From positions 479,051,594 through 479,115,593 of the forward strand of contig CM041777.1 in NCBI GenBank assembly GCA_023374045.1: a stretch of 64,000 nt of DNA, given 5' to 3'. This DNA is from Limonium bicolor. Its lineage: Eukaryota > Streptophyta > Magnoliopsida > Caryophyllales > Plumbaginaceae. Each line of letters begins with the position of its first letter. The first letter of the stretch is position 1. Shown here in pieces: positions 42,632 to 55,400 of this stretch. The notes beneath the pieces were generated by a model. The model was not told where the DNA came from. It ran no database searches and saw only the letters and a program-made list of their open reading frames with translations. The position numbers and the translations under genes are program-made.

Positions 42632-45600
42632 TGAAATACCCCAAACTTAAATATAAGGAATTAAAATTAATCTAATACGTATTTAAGGGCCTAAAGGGTA
42701 CCTAATTAATATTGGCAAGGATAAATAAATCCAAAAGAAATAAAGAAACGCTTAAAAAGCGGAAACTCTAAATAAGCGTTAAATAACCGTAGGAGGTATG
42801 AGACCTCGGTTAGAGTATTATATGGATTCGGAAGGTTTAATAAGACCTAAATGATATATGGGAACAACTCCCGAAGAAAACGGATCCAGATAATGCATTA
42901 AAACACTAACGAACCTTAAAGCGCGTTTTTCGAGGAAACCGGGAAAACGTGACTTTAAGCGGGTCAAATAGACTCGTACAATTTTGGTCAACTAAATAAT
43001 CATTAATAAATATTAGTGAAGCTTTATAACCAATAAAATCAATAAAACGAGAAATTAGTAAAAACTGTCAAAAACGGGAAGTTGTGGGGTAAAAGCATAA
43101 ATAAACCAAACTAGTGTGTCCACTATTGTAAATAAAATTTTCAAAACCCACAATGGGCTGTATGTCATCCGATCCCCCCTTCCCTCTCACACACAAAAAA
43201 AAATATAAAGTAAAGAAAGAAAGAAAGAAAGAAAAAAAAAAAATACCAAAAAGTAGAGAGTACTCTCTTTCCTCACCTTTTTCTTCTCTCTCTCCCATTT
43301 CTTCCTTCCCCATCGTGCTCTCTCTTTTCCTCCTTCCCCCATGCAGCGATTTTGAGCTTCCCCTCTACAACAATGGAAGCTCTCTCTTCTCCATGCTCCA
43401 CTCTCATGTGAGCTTCAAATACAAAAATAATTACATATTTGTAATCCCCTCATCATCCTCTACACTTCTCTCTTTTCAAAATCCAAAAATGAGGAAGTTC
43501 AATTTGGTGGGTATACCCCATTGGTGAAGAAAATAGCATCAATGTGTAGCTTGGGGTCTCCTCTCTCCAACAAGGTAAAAATCTACATGAAAAACTCATG
43601 TTTTCTTCACCTTCCTTCACAACCGATTTTTTCTCCATTTGTAATGCTCTGTTTTTCTCTCTCCTTTGAGCATAATATCAACCTTACAATGGTGGTGGAT
43701 TCACTTCTTGAACCAAGGGCTAAAAACCCTCCTAAGACACTCCAAAGGTAAACCCTGGAAATCTTGTTCTAAACATTTCTATGAACTAGCATTAATTAAG
43801 GGTTAGTATATTAATTATAGTTGCTTTGTGTCATTGGGTGATGGGAATGGAGTTTGGCAACTTCATTCCCCACATGGCCGATTTGGGCAATAAAGAAAGA
43901 AGAGGAGAATTGAAAAACAATGGAAGGAAATACAAGCTCAAGGTAAGAGCTCCTTCTTAATGCTCAATTTAATGCATTAGTGTAATGGGAATGGGTAAGC
44001 AAATGAAAGAACCTAAACGATTGCATTGGTATTGTAGTATTGGAAGTTTAAGTATTTGTGAGGAAGTTTGAGTATTTGTGAAATTAGTAAGTGAATTGTA
44101 GGCCTTGGAGCCAAATGATTGTGTATGAGTATTAGTATTGGTATTTGAAGAAGTATTGGTGAATGTATATTGTATTGATGGCTGGTAGGACCCTTGTAAG
44201 GGTGTGGCTAGAATATGTATGAACTTGGTGAGAAAATGTGTGTATGGATAAGTTGGAATTGTAGGTAAACTATGACAAAATTTTAGTAGGAATTATGTAT
44301 TCAAGAATGACTTGGTGAATGGGAGAACCAAGGTGTATGTTGGATTGAGTAGGTATGTTTAGTAGTGATGGAGTGGTAGTTGTAGTATGAGAAAAAAAGT
44401 GTAAAATCTGTAGCAAGGAGTATGGAAATGCATTAGAGGAGTTAGGAAAAATTACTGTGTAAGAATTGGTAAAAAGAGTGTTGGACTTGGGTATAGATAT
44501 TGTAGTTGCTTGGAAATGAATTGGAATGGTAAGATGACATTAGAACAAAGTGCAAGTGCAAAAGAGGAGTGTAGGAATGCACAAGTGTGCAAAGTATGAA
44601 AAAGAGAATGGAAATTTGTAGAATTTGAACAAAAAGTTGAGTAGGTATTGGACCATGGATTTAAGGAGTTTTAGTGAGTGTTTAAGTGTGTTTAATTATG
44701 TACAAAACATGTGGAAAGATTATGGAATGATTGGAGGTGGATTAAGGGTTGATTTGGGGTTGAAAAATCATCCTAGTAGCAGTTTTTAGCAGGGTCCGGG
44801 ACCTAGGATATGCACCAAGTCCCGGACCGCACTTAAAATCAGTTCGAGAGTCATTCCAGCAGGTGGTCCGGGACCTAGGTCCAGGACCAAGTCCCGGACC
44901 AATAGATAAAAAATGGCCGAGAGTTACTTCAGTGTATGGTCCGGGACCTTGGGTCCGGACCAAGTCCCGGACCACCTATAAAAACTTGTAAAATGTGATT
45001 TTTAGGGTTCTAACCATGGGGCAATGATGGGTAATGGTTTTAGAAGTTGTTAAGGCCTTGTTTGGTGACCTTTAAAGGCCCTAGGAAGTGTAAACAAGTT
45101 TGAGAAGTAATTAAGAAAGTTGTAAGTATATGAACATTAAGTTAAACCGAAACAACGGGACAACGGGGTAAGTATGGGAGTAGTAAATAAGTATATATTG
45201 TAATACTTAGTATTGATTGAACCATTTGGCATGTAGTCATCGGTTCGAGACTAGGACTCGAGGAACAAGTAAGGGCTAAGAAACAAGGAGACACCGGTAA
45301 AGTAGATTTCGGGAAAAAGGTATGATTTCTTCATGCCCTGTATCCTAATCTGGTTACCCCGATTTGTGTGCTTATTTGATCACCTAATAAGATAAATGCA
45401 TGAATCGGACTATATTGCACCTACTTGTGCTTGTTTACATTGTTCTTGATATTTGTCTTGAACAATAGTTTGTATAATTCATGAAACATATGAATGATGA
45501 TGAAGTGTATCATACTTGTAGTGTACTTGTATATTGTAATGTATTTGTATGTAAGTGTATATGGGTATTGTATTATTGTGGCTTGGATGTTGACTTGTAC

Positions 45601-46718
45601 TAATTCCTAACTATCTAACTCCTAACTTAAGTGAGTAAATTGGAATGAGTACAAGTCCGATATAGCTTCGGCCACGCGTGAGGATGCGGAGTCACAAGAG
45701 GTTGGCTGCAATTCCTGACTCTTAAACTGGTCCGCGGCCCAAATCCCTTAAATGGGTAGCATCCCGGATTGGTGAGTCAAGTAAATCCCGGAGGTGGGAC
45801 GGTGTAGTCCCCAGGGCCGGAGGTCCCGACGACTTAACTTGAGTAAGAGTAAGAGTAAGTAAGTATGGATCCGTAAGTAAGTAAGAGTATGAGTATGTAT
45901 GTGTATGAAGTAACGAGTAAAAGAGTAATCTCCACCGATTAACCCGGGTGGACCAATGAAGCTAACAAGAATTGTATATTGTGTATGTAATGAGTATGTG
46001 TATTTCGGAAGAAGGTAAGTATGTATTGGATGGTTTATTGTATTCCTTGTATGTAATGTAGTGTATATGTATGCCTTGCGTAAGTATTGTTGTATTGTGT
46101 ATAAGAGCATGTATGCATGTATCTTTGAATGAAATCAACCGCATGTATTCGACCAAGTGGTCGGCGTACCCTCACTAGTACGCGGGGTATGCGGTTATCA
46201 TGCTCGGCGAAAGCTGACCCCTTCGGGGGAATTTTTTAGTGTGCAGGTACCCGAAGCGAATGTGGTCAAGGCACGAGACCGGTGACTACATTGGATAGTA
46301 GTAGCAGAATGTAGAGGTGTATTAACTAGCACACCCTTGTATTTAGAAAGTAATGTAGTAGTGAGGAATGGGTAGTAAGTAGTCTCTTAGTGAGTATGTA
46401 TGAACTGGAAGAGGTATTATACTTGTATAAGGAACCTAGTAAACTCGGTATGTAGATTATACTGTATTGTACTTGGAGTATTGTATTGAATGAAGATTGT
46501 AGTAGTATTTGGTAAACGGAGAACGTATTGTAGACTTGTAGTACTCGGGATTCCGGTCCATCAGACCGATGCTGTATGTAGAAGTAGTAGCCTTGTTAGT
46601 CACGTGGGTGACTAACGGCATTGTATCACCCATTGTATGTAAGCATATATCTGCTGCGTGTATCTGATATGTAAGGAAATTGGACGGTAAGCACTGTATT
46701 AATGGTAGGGGTGTTACA
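42632..46718 (+). repeat. 5' LTR of the LARD-type element
   Basis: 4087 bp, starting tgaaatacccc and ending ggggtgttaca. It contains pyrimidine-rich ctctctt stretches (43260-43340) next to an aaag microsatellite (43210-43245), a hairpin array (44793-44973), and the conserved gttagtcacgtgggtgactaacgg palindromic block near 46595. The short open frames in it are not shared as coding units with any known protein. Confidence 0.9.
44793..44973. repeat. Array of three 36-bp hairpins in the 5' LTR
   Basis: Units at 44793-44828, 44865-44900 and 44938-44973, each GGTCCGGGAC-N16-GTCCCGGACC, with starts 72 and 73 bp apart. The spacers carry cgagagt elements, the inverse of the ctctcgg spacer element in the older LTR, as expected for opposite orientation. 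Confidence 0.93.
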
Positions 46719-46723
46719 AAAAG

Positions 46724-46751
46724 TGGTATCAGAGCGAAGTATCGCTCTGAT
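46724..46751 (+). other. Primer-binding site within a 10-bp hairpin (LARD element)
   Basis: TGGTATCAGAGC (46724-46735) matches the complement of the 3' end of initiator-Met tRNA. ATCAGAGCGA (46728-46737) and TCGCTCTGAT (46742-46751) form a perfect 10-bp stem with loop AGTA. The arm differs from that of the gypsy element at 42387-42410 by one base pair, A-T here and G-C there. Confidence 0.8.
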
Positions 46752-49700
46752 GACTGGAAATACCGAGTTTAGGAAATACCGAGTTAGGAATTAGAAGCTT
46801 AGGGCTATGGGCTGAGTGATAGCATTAGAGAGATGCTAGTTAGGAACTCCCGGTGAGTACCGGATGCCTACAATACCAGTCCCGCCCGCCGCAAACCCCA
46901 CTGTGTAACTTGGGAAAGTACGCCAGAGAGAAGGAAAGTCCTCTCATACTCGGGAAACCCCGATCTGGCAGTGGTAAGGAAATCACACAGTAAACAAGAA
47001 CTTGATAAGTAGTAGATTCCAAGACATGGAAGTTCCGGGGATGGATCCCGGTTGAACCACACCCCGCACGTAATAGCGGTAGAATGAGCACTCCAACCAC
47101 GAGGAGGCTACAACTTACAACAGCATGGGGCGACGTGCTTAGCAGTCGCGACACCTAGCCAGTCAACCAACAGCAGGAAAGAAGCACTCACCGTGCAACG
47201 GAATGGAAAAGGGAGCAGTAACGGAACCCGAGACACGAGTCTACGGGATAGTGACACTTGAATAATACCACCAACGGTATGCTAGCTGACTAAGGACATA
47301 GTCGGAAGCGGTTAACTCCAAAACTATGACGCCATTAAGGTTGCAATACCTGGCCAATATAGCTCAGACAACTACAAGAACAACCATGAGATATAATCCA
47401 ATAGGACTACAAGAGTAGTGCCTAAACAAGGAAGGTTCAGTGACCACCACAAATGTGTGGGAACGAGCCACAAGGAACGACACTAGACCAAATAGAACGG
47501 GAACCTCCAAGGAGTGGAGAAGTACCCAGACCTATGACAGCCATGTCTAGACCACCAAGAAGCTACCTAAAGGAGCGGGTATACCAATTGTAGATCAATA
47601 AGATCAAGGGAAGAGTCAACAAGACTATTAAATACAAGCAGAAACCATACCAAGATTTGGCATAGGATTATCAAAAACCACCGATACCACGCACTTGCCA
47701 AGGCAAGTGCAGTAAAGACAGAGATATGTAAAGGAACACTAACACGTCACAAGTACATAGTAAGGTACGGTGACCGTAATGAAACAACCACAGGATCACA
47801 CATCCTAACAACCAGACGTATGGAACCTTGGGAAGGCTTAACGGCCGACCACTGTACTTAGAACATACCAGTCAACGAGAAGCTAGACTTGGCCAAGACC
47901 TCAAGAATGGCTATGCCATGAGAGACTTCTTTTAACACCGAACCGCAATTTTAAGACTCAAAATTTTTCTTTCAAAACCACAAACCTTCTTTTAAAACCT
48001 TGGATTTTAAAACCAGACCAACAGCATTACGGTGAGTATCAAAGAATGATACAAGAGGAGTTGACAATAGAATACTTCACCTAGGCGTGTGACGAACACT
48101 ACGAGTGTACCCAATTACGGGATGTGGGACAACCGCACTCCGAAGGAGCTTGTGGGCCGGCATATAGTTGGGTAAGTGGTAACGTGTCAATATGGTACCC
48201 CACGTATGTATACATGTAGTGTGCGACACACGGGGGAAGTAGTCAACTCCGTTCTACGGACCATGAGTAAATTCAAACCAGAACAACTGGACACCTCAGG
48301 CGATCCAGGAGAAGGAAACTCAGCTAAGGAATAAGTATAAAGTACTCAAGAATCCATCTGAAGATGAGGAATGAGGATTAGGAAGTGCAAAGCGAACAGA
48401 TTAGCAAGCATAGACATTGGATATGTCTCAAATAATTCAACCAACTACCCGACAGCTGGAAAGGATACCCAGCTTGAAACACAGTAAGGCAAAGGCCTAA
48501 TGTGAGCACAACAATGCTCAACAGACGGGACGGAGTTCCCAAGAGCAACTATGAGATTACCACGAGGTATAATCCATCATTGGAGAGGATTTTAAACCTA
48601 GTCAAGAACACTAGGAGAAAGTATAAACAGTCTACCCAAGAACGGGAGACATGATAACCCTAAAGTGGATAGCTCAAATACAATACCACAAGGTGGTATA
48701 GTAGACACAACATGTCATAAACATTAGCCGGATGTAACGGCATAACCAACAACACCCAGGAGCAATCCTTGAAGAGTGTCTAGATTAACAGCAGTTGAAT
48801 GAAGCATCATAATAAAAGCACGGAGCTGGAACGCACACTCGGTTAAGACACCGAAGGGATTTCACTTAACAGTAAATACCCTAAACTACAAGAAGGCACT
48901 GATTAGCACCAGATTGCCTGAAGGGTCTCCTATGAACGGAAGCGTGATGCCACGACTTACCATGGAGCCCAATAATACCTCCAACCTATGACGGTATACA
49001 TGGAGTGGGAACATGTATAAGCAGCTTGCAAAGAGCATAGCTTGCAGCAATATGGCTCTAAAGCCATAAACCTGATGCGTTGAGTAACCTTAAACGGTTG
49101 CAAAACCCACACCATTACTAACAAGACTTGCAAGAAATATTGCCTCATACGACAAGAAATCAACAACTGGACCATAAATTCAAACCCAACATCCTGAGTG
49201 GCTTGGAGTAATGGCCAACTCAATGTCACTGTCACTAGGGCATCAGCCTAGTATACAGTTGACGGAGTTCTTATTACCGCCACGCCTTCTGTAGCAATGG
49301 TAGCACAGAGGCATGAGGATCATGATAATGCCAACATTGGCCTAGTCCACACCTGGACACTACGAGAAACCCAAGGGAAGGTACCCCTCGTGACCGAAGA
49401 CCACTAATGCGGTGATGATGTGAACCCTTAGAAAAGGCTTCCATCTACTATAACAATAAAACCACGCAATAGATATTGCCAAGGGATGATGGGATAAGGA
49501 AACGAGATTTCCAAACCATTACGACTTAAGGGAGTAAGCATACTCCATATACACCCAAACATATAGTGGACCATTGTGTAAACACCAACATAGCAAACCT
49601 TGTCATTAGGCCTATGAGTGGAGACAAACCCCTTAACAAGAACTTTCATTATCAATGATAGAGTACTCTTCAATTGGAGAACGGGACCAGAAAACCCTTG

Positions 49701-51143
49701 AAGTTTCTTGGGATGTCCCGGTGACGTACATACAAAAGTAAAACTGCACAGCGGAAGCCTATAACCGATGCTCGGCACTGGGAAGATAATAGCAGTCAAA
49801 AGCGATCAATGGGTGGCACATTGTACACCATGAATGACCAACGCTCAAGAGAGCTTGTAACCCGATAAACCACTTCATCCTCGGTCAACCAAGATACTTG
49901 GTGAGTTGTACCATAAATGATGATGGAATGTGAGGTAAGCTAACCTACACATGAAACTTAAAATGGAAGAACATCTCCACATTGGGAATATTAATATTGT
50001 GGTATGCTACGACAACCGTCATACACACGAACATTGGAAACCCCAGGGTATACATACCATAAGGGAATGGTGCCAATGACAATGGCAATGAGTAAAGAGA
50101 AACTATCACAGTAACAGAATCAGTAAGAGCGATGTTGTAAAATGAAGTAAGAATACGGTGCGCAACAAGCGACCGCTATGAGGAAGTAGCAGATGATGAC
50201 ACGGAGTATAAGTACGAGATGACAGGCATAAATATTCCTTCCTATCACATAAGTGACTTACTGCCAAGCGTTTACGCCTCTGCACTCTGTATGACTGAGT
50301 GTTTTGGTATTGCACTTGTGCAGCTAACGATCTAATGTGATGGCTAGGGATATGGAGAATGTAAACCGTAGTAAATCTTTCTTTTCACCACAAACATGGC
50401 ATAAGCCAGTTAAGCAAGCTTAACAGCAGACCGTGCGGCCTAAGGCACACTAACAATCACAAAATGTGAATTCCAATGGAATAAAGGTGAAAGGAGACTT
50501 AAGAAAGTCACTAGGACCGACGCATATCAATGCAAGGTCATACAAGTAAAGAATACTTGTACTGAACCAGAAGAACTGGTGTAATCCAGAAGTCATTGAC
50601 AGCAGAGGAAGCACTATAACTAAATAGTGGCTTAGCCTCGCCAACAATAAGTTGGAAGAACTTAGCGAATAATCGTGAGAGTACGGATAATATGTATAAT
50701 AGATTACCAGGAAGCTGGGTATAGTCTAAACTCGTTGAGTTCAAAGGCGGTAAAAGAATACCACACTTGTGTATAAAACTTATCCCCGCAATAAAAGGGA
50801 TAGAAGGCGAGGAGTAACACATCTATAATAACCAAAGAGTGAATGAAGCACTAAGGTTATCAGGGTCGCGCAGCAGAGAAGCTAGTGGGCCCTAGCTAAG
50901 AAATGTAATACACCCAGTAAGTATGCGAGATTGGCTATTAATGCCTTAAAGCCTAATAGGCTAGAACCAAATTGATTTTGAGTTAAATAAACTCATATAG
51001 AAATCCTTGGTGCAAAGACTAAACCATTGGTATGGTTAAGACCCTTTGACCAGAGCATATTCTATAATATACCGTAGTGAAGCTAAACGCTTCAGTTTGC
51101 CCAAAATGATTAAACCAATGTTTAATAATAATAACATATGGTA

Positions 51144-51179
51144 GATTACGTGGGCGTAATCCCTTTTAAGGGGGGTAGA
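51144..51179 (+). promoter_or_regulatory. Internal polypurine tract with adjacent stem
   Basis: taaggggggtaga at 51167-51179 is identical over 13 bases to the 3' polypurine tract at 52391-52403, 1.2 kb downstream. Just upstream a stem GATTACG/CGTAATC with loop tggg spans 51144-51161. By analogy with central polypurine tracts of some retroviruses and retrotransposons it could prime a second plus strand; that function is inference. Confidence 0.6.
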
Positions 51180-52390
51180 GCGAAAACCGCTTAATGTAAG
51201 TTTTATGAATAAAAAACTTAAACCGTAATGTGCATAGCACAAATGAGAATCAAATTGATGATTGGTACTATGTTAAATAAACATAAGTACTCATTCATAT
51301 TGTAATTATGGTAACTAGGCATTAAACATGCAAATACCATAGGAGGAATGTACATATCTTGTAACACCAGTGTAAGAGTATTAGTAAAAGAAAAGTAATG
51401 AATAGTGGACGGAGCTCCACAAGTATTGTAACATTTGAAGAAGTAGTACGAAATGAATGAGGATAGTAGATGAATGAAGTTTATGAGTAGTGGAATCGTA
51501 AGTAAAATATGTGAAACAATTGAAGCCAACTAAATCTTATAAGTGTAGTATTCCGTAGTTAGAATATTTAAGATAATGGAGAGTAATGGATGAAAGTAGT
51601 GAAAGGCAATGGAATGAGCAATTAGGTGCTGAATCTCGAAGTTAAGCATTTGGGAAGTAGAGTGAGGATGATCGATGGACTGAACTCCATCCTTTGGAGA
51701 TGTGTGAATTTGTAACTATGACTAGGAAGAGTAAAAAGATAGAAAATTGAAATAATCAAATTATCTGTTTGTTTGAAACTGATGTGGGAAGTCGAACTTG
51801 GTCCTGATCAGATCAAGGGAAACCGAACACAAATTGGAGTGGAAAGATAGTTCAACACTGATGCTGATCACATCAGGGTCGAATGATTCTTGAAGCTCCC
51901 CTCAAGTGGTCACAAGAATCACCTAGGATAGAAGTAATGAATATAAATTGGAATTTGGAGTTGTATGTTTTAGAAAATTTTAATTGGTAGTGGTGAAAGA
52001 ATTTCCTTTAGTATGGAGAATGAAGAATTGCTAGAAGCTTTACTGGAGAAGATAGTAGTGTAGCATATGGTATTATTCCAAGGGCAGCAGGACATAGAGG
52101 AGTCCTGTGTCGAGATGACCTGAGTGCCTGCGGGATTGTAATGTGTATTGCATTGCTTTGGGGATAGCTTTGCACTGTACGTATGTATAAATTTGGTAAT
52201 GAGGAACCGGATGGTCGGTAGTAGTGCGGATCGGAGTAGTTATGTACATTGGTATGGTATGGAAAGGAGAAGCTTGAGTAACTGATTTGTGATTAGTAAG
52301 GAGGAAGAACGTATGGCTTCGGTATTGGACACGTAAGAACGAGTAAGCATTGTAAACCTATAACCTCGAACAACTTTGAGGGCAAAGTTC

Positions 52391-52403
52391 TAAGGGGGGT
52401 AGA
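52391..52403 (+). promoter_or_regulatory. 3' polypurine tract of the LARD element
   Basis: taaggggggtaga lies directly before the 3' LTR start at 52405, the required position for priming of plus-strand DNA. Confidence 0.85.
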
Positions 52404-52404
52404 T

Positions 52405-55400
52405 TGAAATACCCCAAACTTAAATATAAGGAATTAAAATTAATCTAATACGTATTTAAGGGCCTAAAGGGTACCTAATTAATATTGGCAAGGATAAATA
52501 AATCCAAAAGAAATAAAGAAACGCTTAAAAAGCGGGAAACTCTAAATAAGCGTTAAATAACCGTAGGAGGTATGAGACCTCGGTTAGAGTATTATATGGA
52601 TTCGGAAGGTTAATAAGACCTAAATGATATATGGGAACAACTCCCGAAGAAAACGGATCCAGATAATGCATTAAAACACTAACGAACCTTAAAGCGCGTT
52701 TTTCGAGGAAACCGGAAAAACGTGACTTTAAGCGGGTCAAATAGACTCGTAACAATTTGGTCAACTAAATAATCATTAATAAATATTAGTGAAGCTTTAT
52801 AACCAATAAAATCAATAAAACGAGAAATTAGTAAAAACTGTCAAAAACGGGAAGTTGTGGGGTAAAAGCATAAATAAACCAAACTAGTGTGTCCACTATT
52901 GTAAATAAAATTTTCAAAACCCACAATGGGCTGTATGTCATCCGATCCCCCCTTCCCTCTCACACACAAAAAAATATAAGTAAAGAAGAAAGAAGAAAGA
53001 AAAAAAATATACCAAAAAGTAGAGAGTACTCTCTTTCCTCACCTTTTCTTCTCTCTCTCCATTTTTCTTTCTTCCCCATCGTGCTCTCTCTTTTCTCCTT
53101 CCCCCATGCAGCGATTTTGAGCTTCCCTCTACAACAATGGAAGCTCTCTCTTCTTCTCCATGCTCCACTCTCATGTGAGCTTCAAATACAAAAATAATTA
53201 CATATTTGTAATCCCCTCATCATCCTCTACACTTCTCTCTTTTCAAAATCCAAAAATGAGGAAGTTCAATTTGGTGGGTATACCCCATTGGTGAAGAAAA
53301 TAGCATCAATGTGTAGCTTGGGGTCTCCTCTCTCCAACAAGGTAAAATCTACATGAAAAACTCATGTTTTCTTCCTTCCTTCACAACCGATTTTTTCCAT
53401 TTGTAATGCTCTGTTTTTCTCTCTCCTTTGAGCATAATATCAACCTTACAATGGTGGTGGATTCACCTTCTTGAACCAAGGGCTAAAAAACCCTCCTAAG
53501 ACACTCCAAAGGTAAACCCTAGAAATCTTGTTCTAAACATTCTATGAACTAGCATTAATTAAGGGTTAGTATATTAATTATAGTTGCTTTGTGTTCATTG
53601 GGTGATGGGAATGGAGTTTGGCAACTTCATTCCCCACATGCCGATTGGGCAATAAAGAAAGAAGAGGAGAATTGAAAAACAATGGAAGGAAATACAAGCT
53701 CAAGGTAAGAGCTCCTTCTTAATGCTCAATTTAATGCATTAGTGTAATGGGAATGGGTAAGCAAATGAAAGAACCTAAACGATTGCATTGGTATTGTAGT
53801 ATTGGAAGTTTAAGTATTTGTGAGGAAGTTTGAGTATTTGTGAAATTAGTAAGTGAATTGTAGGCCTTGGAGCCAAATGATTGTGTATGAGTATTAGTAT
53901 TGGTATTTGAAGAAGTATTGGTGAATGTATATTGTATTGATTGCTGGTAGGACCCTTGTAAGGGTGTGGCTAGAATATGTATGAACTTGGTGAGAAAATG
54001 TGTGTATGGATAAGTTGGAATTGTAGGTAAACTATGGCAAAATTTTAGTAGGAATTATGTATTCAAGAATGACTTGGTGAATGGGAGAACCAAGGTGTAT
54101 GTTGGATTGAGTAGGTATGTTTAGTAGTGATGGAGTGGTAGTTGTAGTATGATGAAAAAAAGTGTAAAATCTGTAGCAAGGAGTATGGAAATGCATTAGA
54201 GGAGTTAGGAAAAATTACTGTGTAAGAATTGGTAAAAAGAGTGTTGGACTTGGGTATAGATATTGTAGTTGCTTGGAAATGAATTGGAATGGTAAGATGA
54301 CATTAGAACAAAGTGCAAGTGCAAAAGAGGAGTGTAGGAATGCACAAGTGTGCAAAGTATGAAAAAGAGAATGGAAATTTGTAGAATTTGAACAAAAAGT
54401 TGAGTAGGTATTGGACCATGGATTTAAGGAGTTTTAGTGAGTGTTTAAGTGTGTTTAATTATGTACAAAACATGTGGAAAGATTATGGAATGATTGGAGG
54501 TGGATTAAGGGTTGATTTGGGGTTGAAAATCATCCTAGTAGCAGTTTTTAGCAGGGTCCGGGACCTAGGATATGCACCAAGTCCCGGACCGCACTTAAAA
54601 TCAGTTCGAGAGTCATTCCAGCAGGTGGTCCGGGACCTAGGTCCAGGACCAAGTCCCGGACCAATAGATAAAAAATGGCCGAGAGTTACTTCAGTGTATG
54701 GTCCGGGACCTTGGGTCCGGACCAAGTCCGGACCACCTATAAAAACTTGTAAAATGTGATTTTTAGGGTTCTAACCATGGGGCAATGATGGGTAATGGTT
54801 TAGAAGTTGTTAAGGCCTTGTTTGGTGACCTTAAAGGCCCTAGGAAGTGTAAACAAGTTGAGAAGTAATTAAGAAAGTTGTAAGTATATGAACATTAAGT
54901 TAAACCGAAACAACGGGACAACGGGGTAAGTATGGGAGTAGTAAATAAGTATATATTGTAATACTTAGTATTGATTGAACCATTTGGCATGTAGTCATCG
55001 GTTCGAGACTAGGACTCGAGGAACAAGTAAGGGCTAAGAAACAAGGAGACACCGGTAAAGTAGATTTCGGGAAAAAAGGTATGATTTCTTCATGCCCTGT
55101 ATCCTAATCTGGTTACCCGATTTGTGTGCTTATTGATCACCTAATAAGATAAATGCATGAATCGGACTATATTGCACCTACTTGTGCTTGTTTACATTGT
55201 TCTTGATATTTGTCTTGAACAATAGTTTGTATAATTCATGAAACATATGAATGATGATGAAGTGTATCATACTTGTAGTGTACTTGTATATTGTAATGTA
55301 TTTGTATGTAAGTGTATATGGGTATTGTATTATTGTGGCTTGGATGTTGACTTGTACTAATTCCTAACTATCTAACTCCTAACTTAAGTGAGTAAATTGG

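Larger units (their letters stand above)
46719..52404 (+). other. Non-coding interior of the LARD-type element
   Basis: 5.7 kb with no recognised protein domain. It is related along its right-hand ~4.6 kb to the interior of the older element at 29598-33605 (inverted). Conserved landmarks include the internal polypurine tract and stem at 51144-51179 and a block near 48060-48180. The open frames on the minus strand (for example 49428-49799) are not conserved as frames as far as I can see. Confidence 0.75.

Noticed and set aside
43153..43527. 124-codon Lys/Ser-rich frame in the LTR
   Set aside because: It is a product of the aaag and ctctct microsatellites. The copy in the other LTR has a different reading because of indels, so the frame is not conserved.
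45748..46156. Minus-strand frames in the LTR end (YTIQQYLRKAY..., repeated at 55504-55933)
   Set aside because: They appear twice only because the LTR is present twice. The sequence is low-complexity tatgtatg-type DNA.
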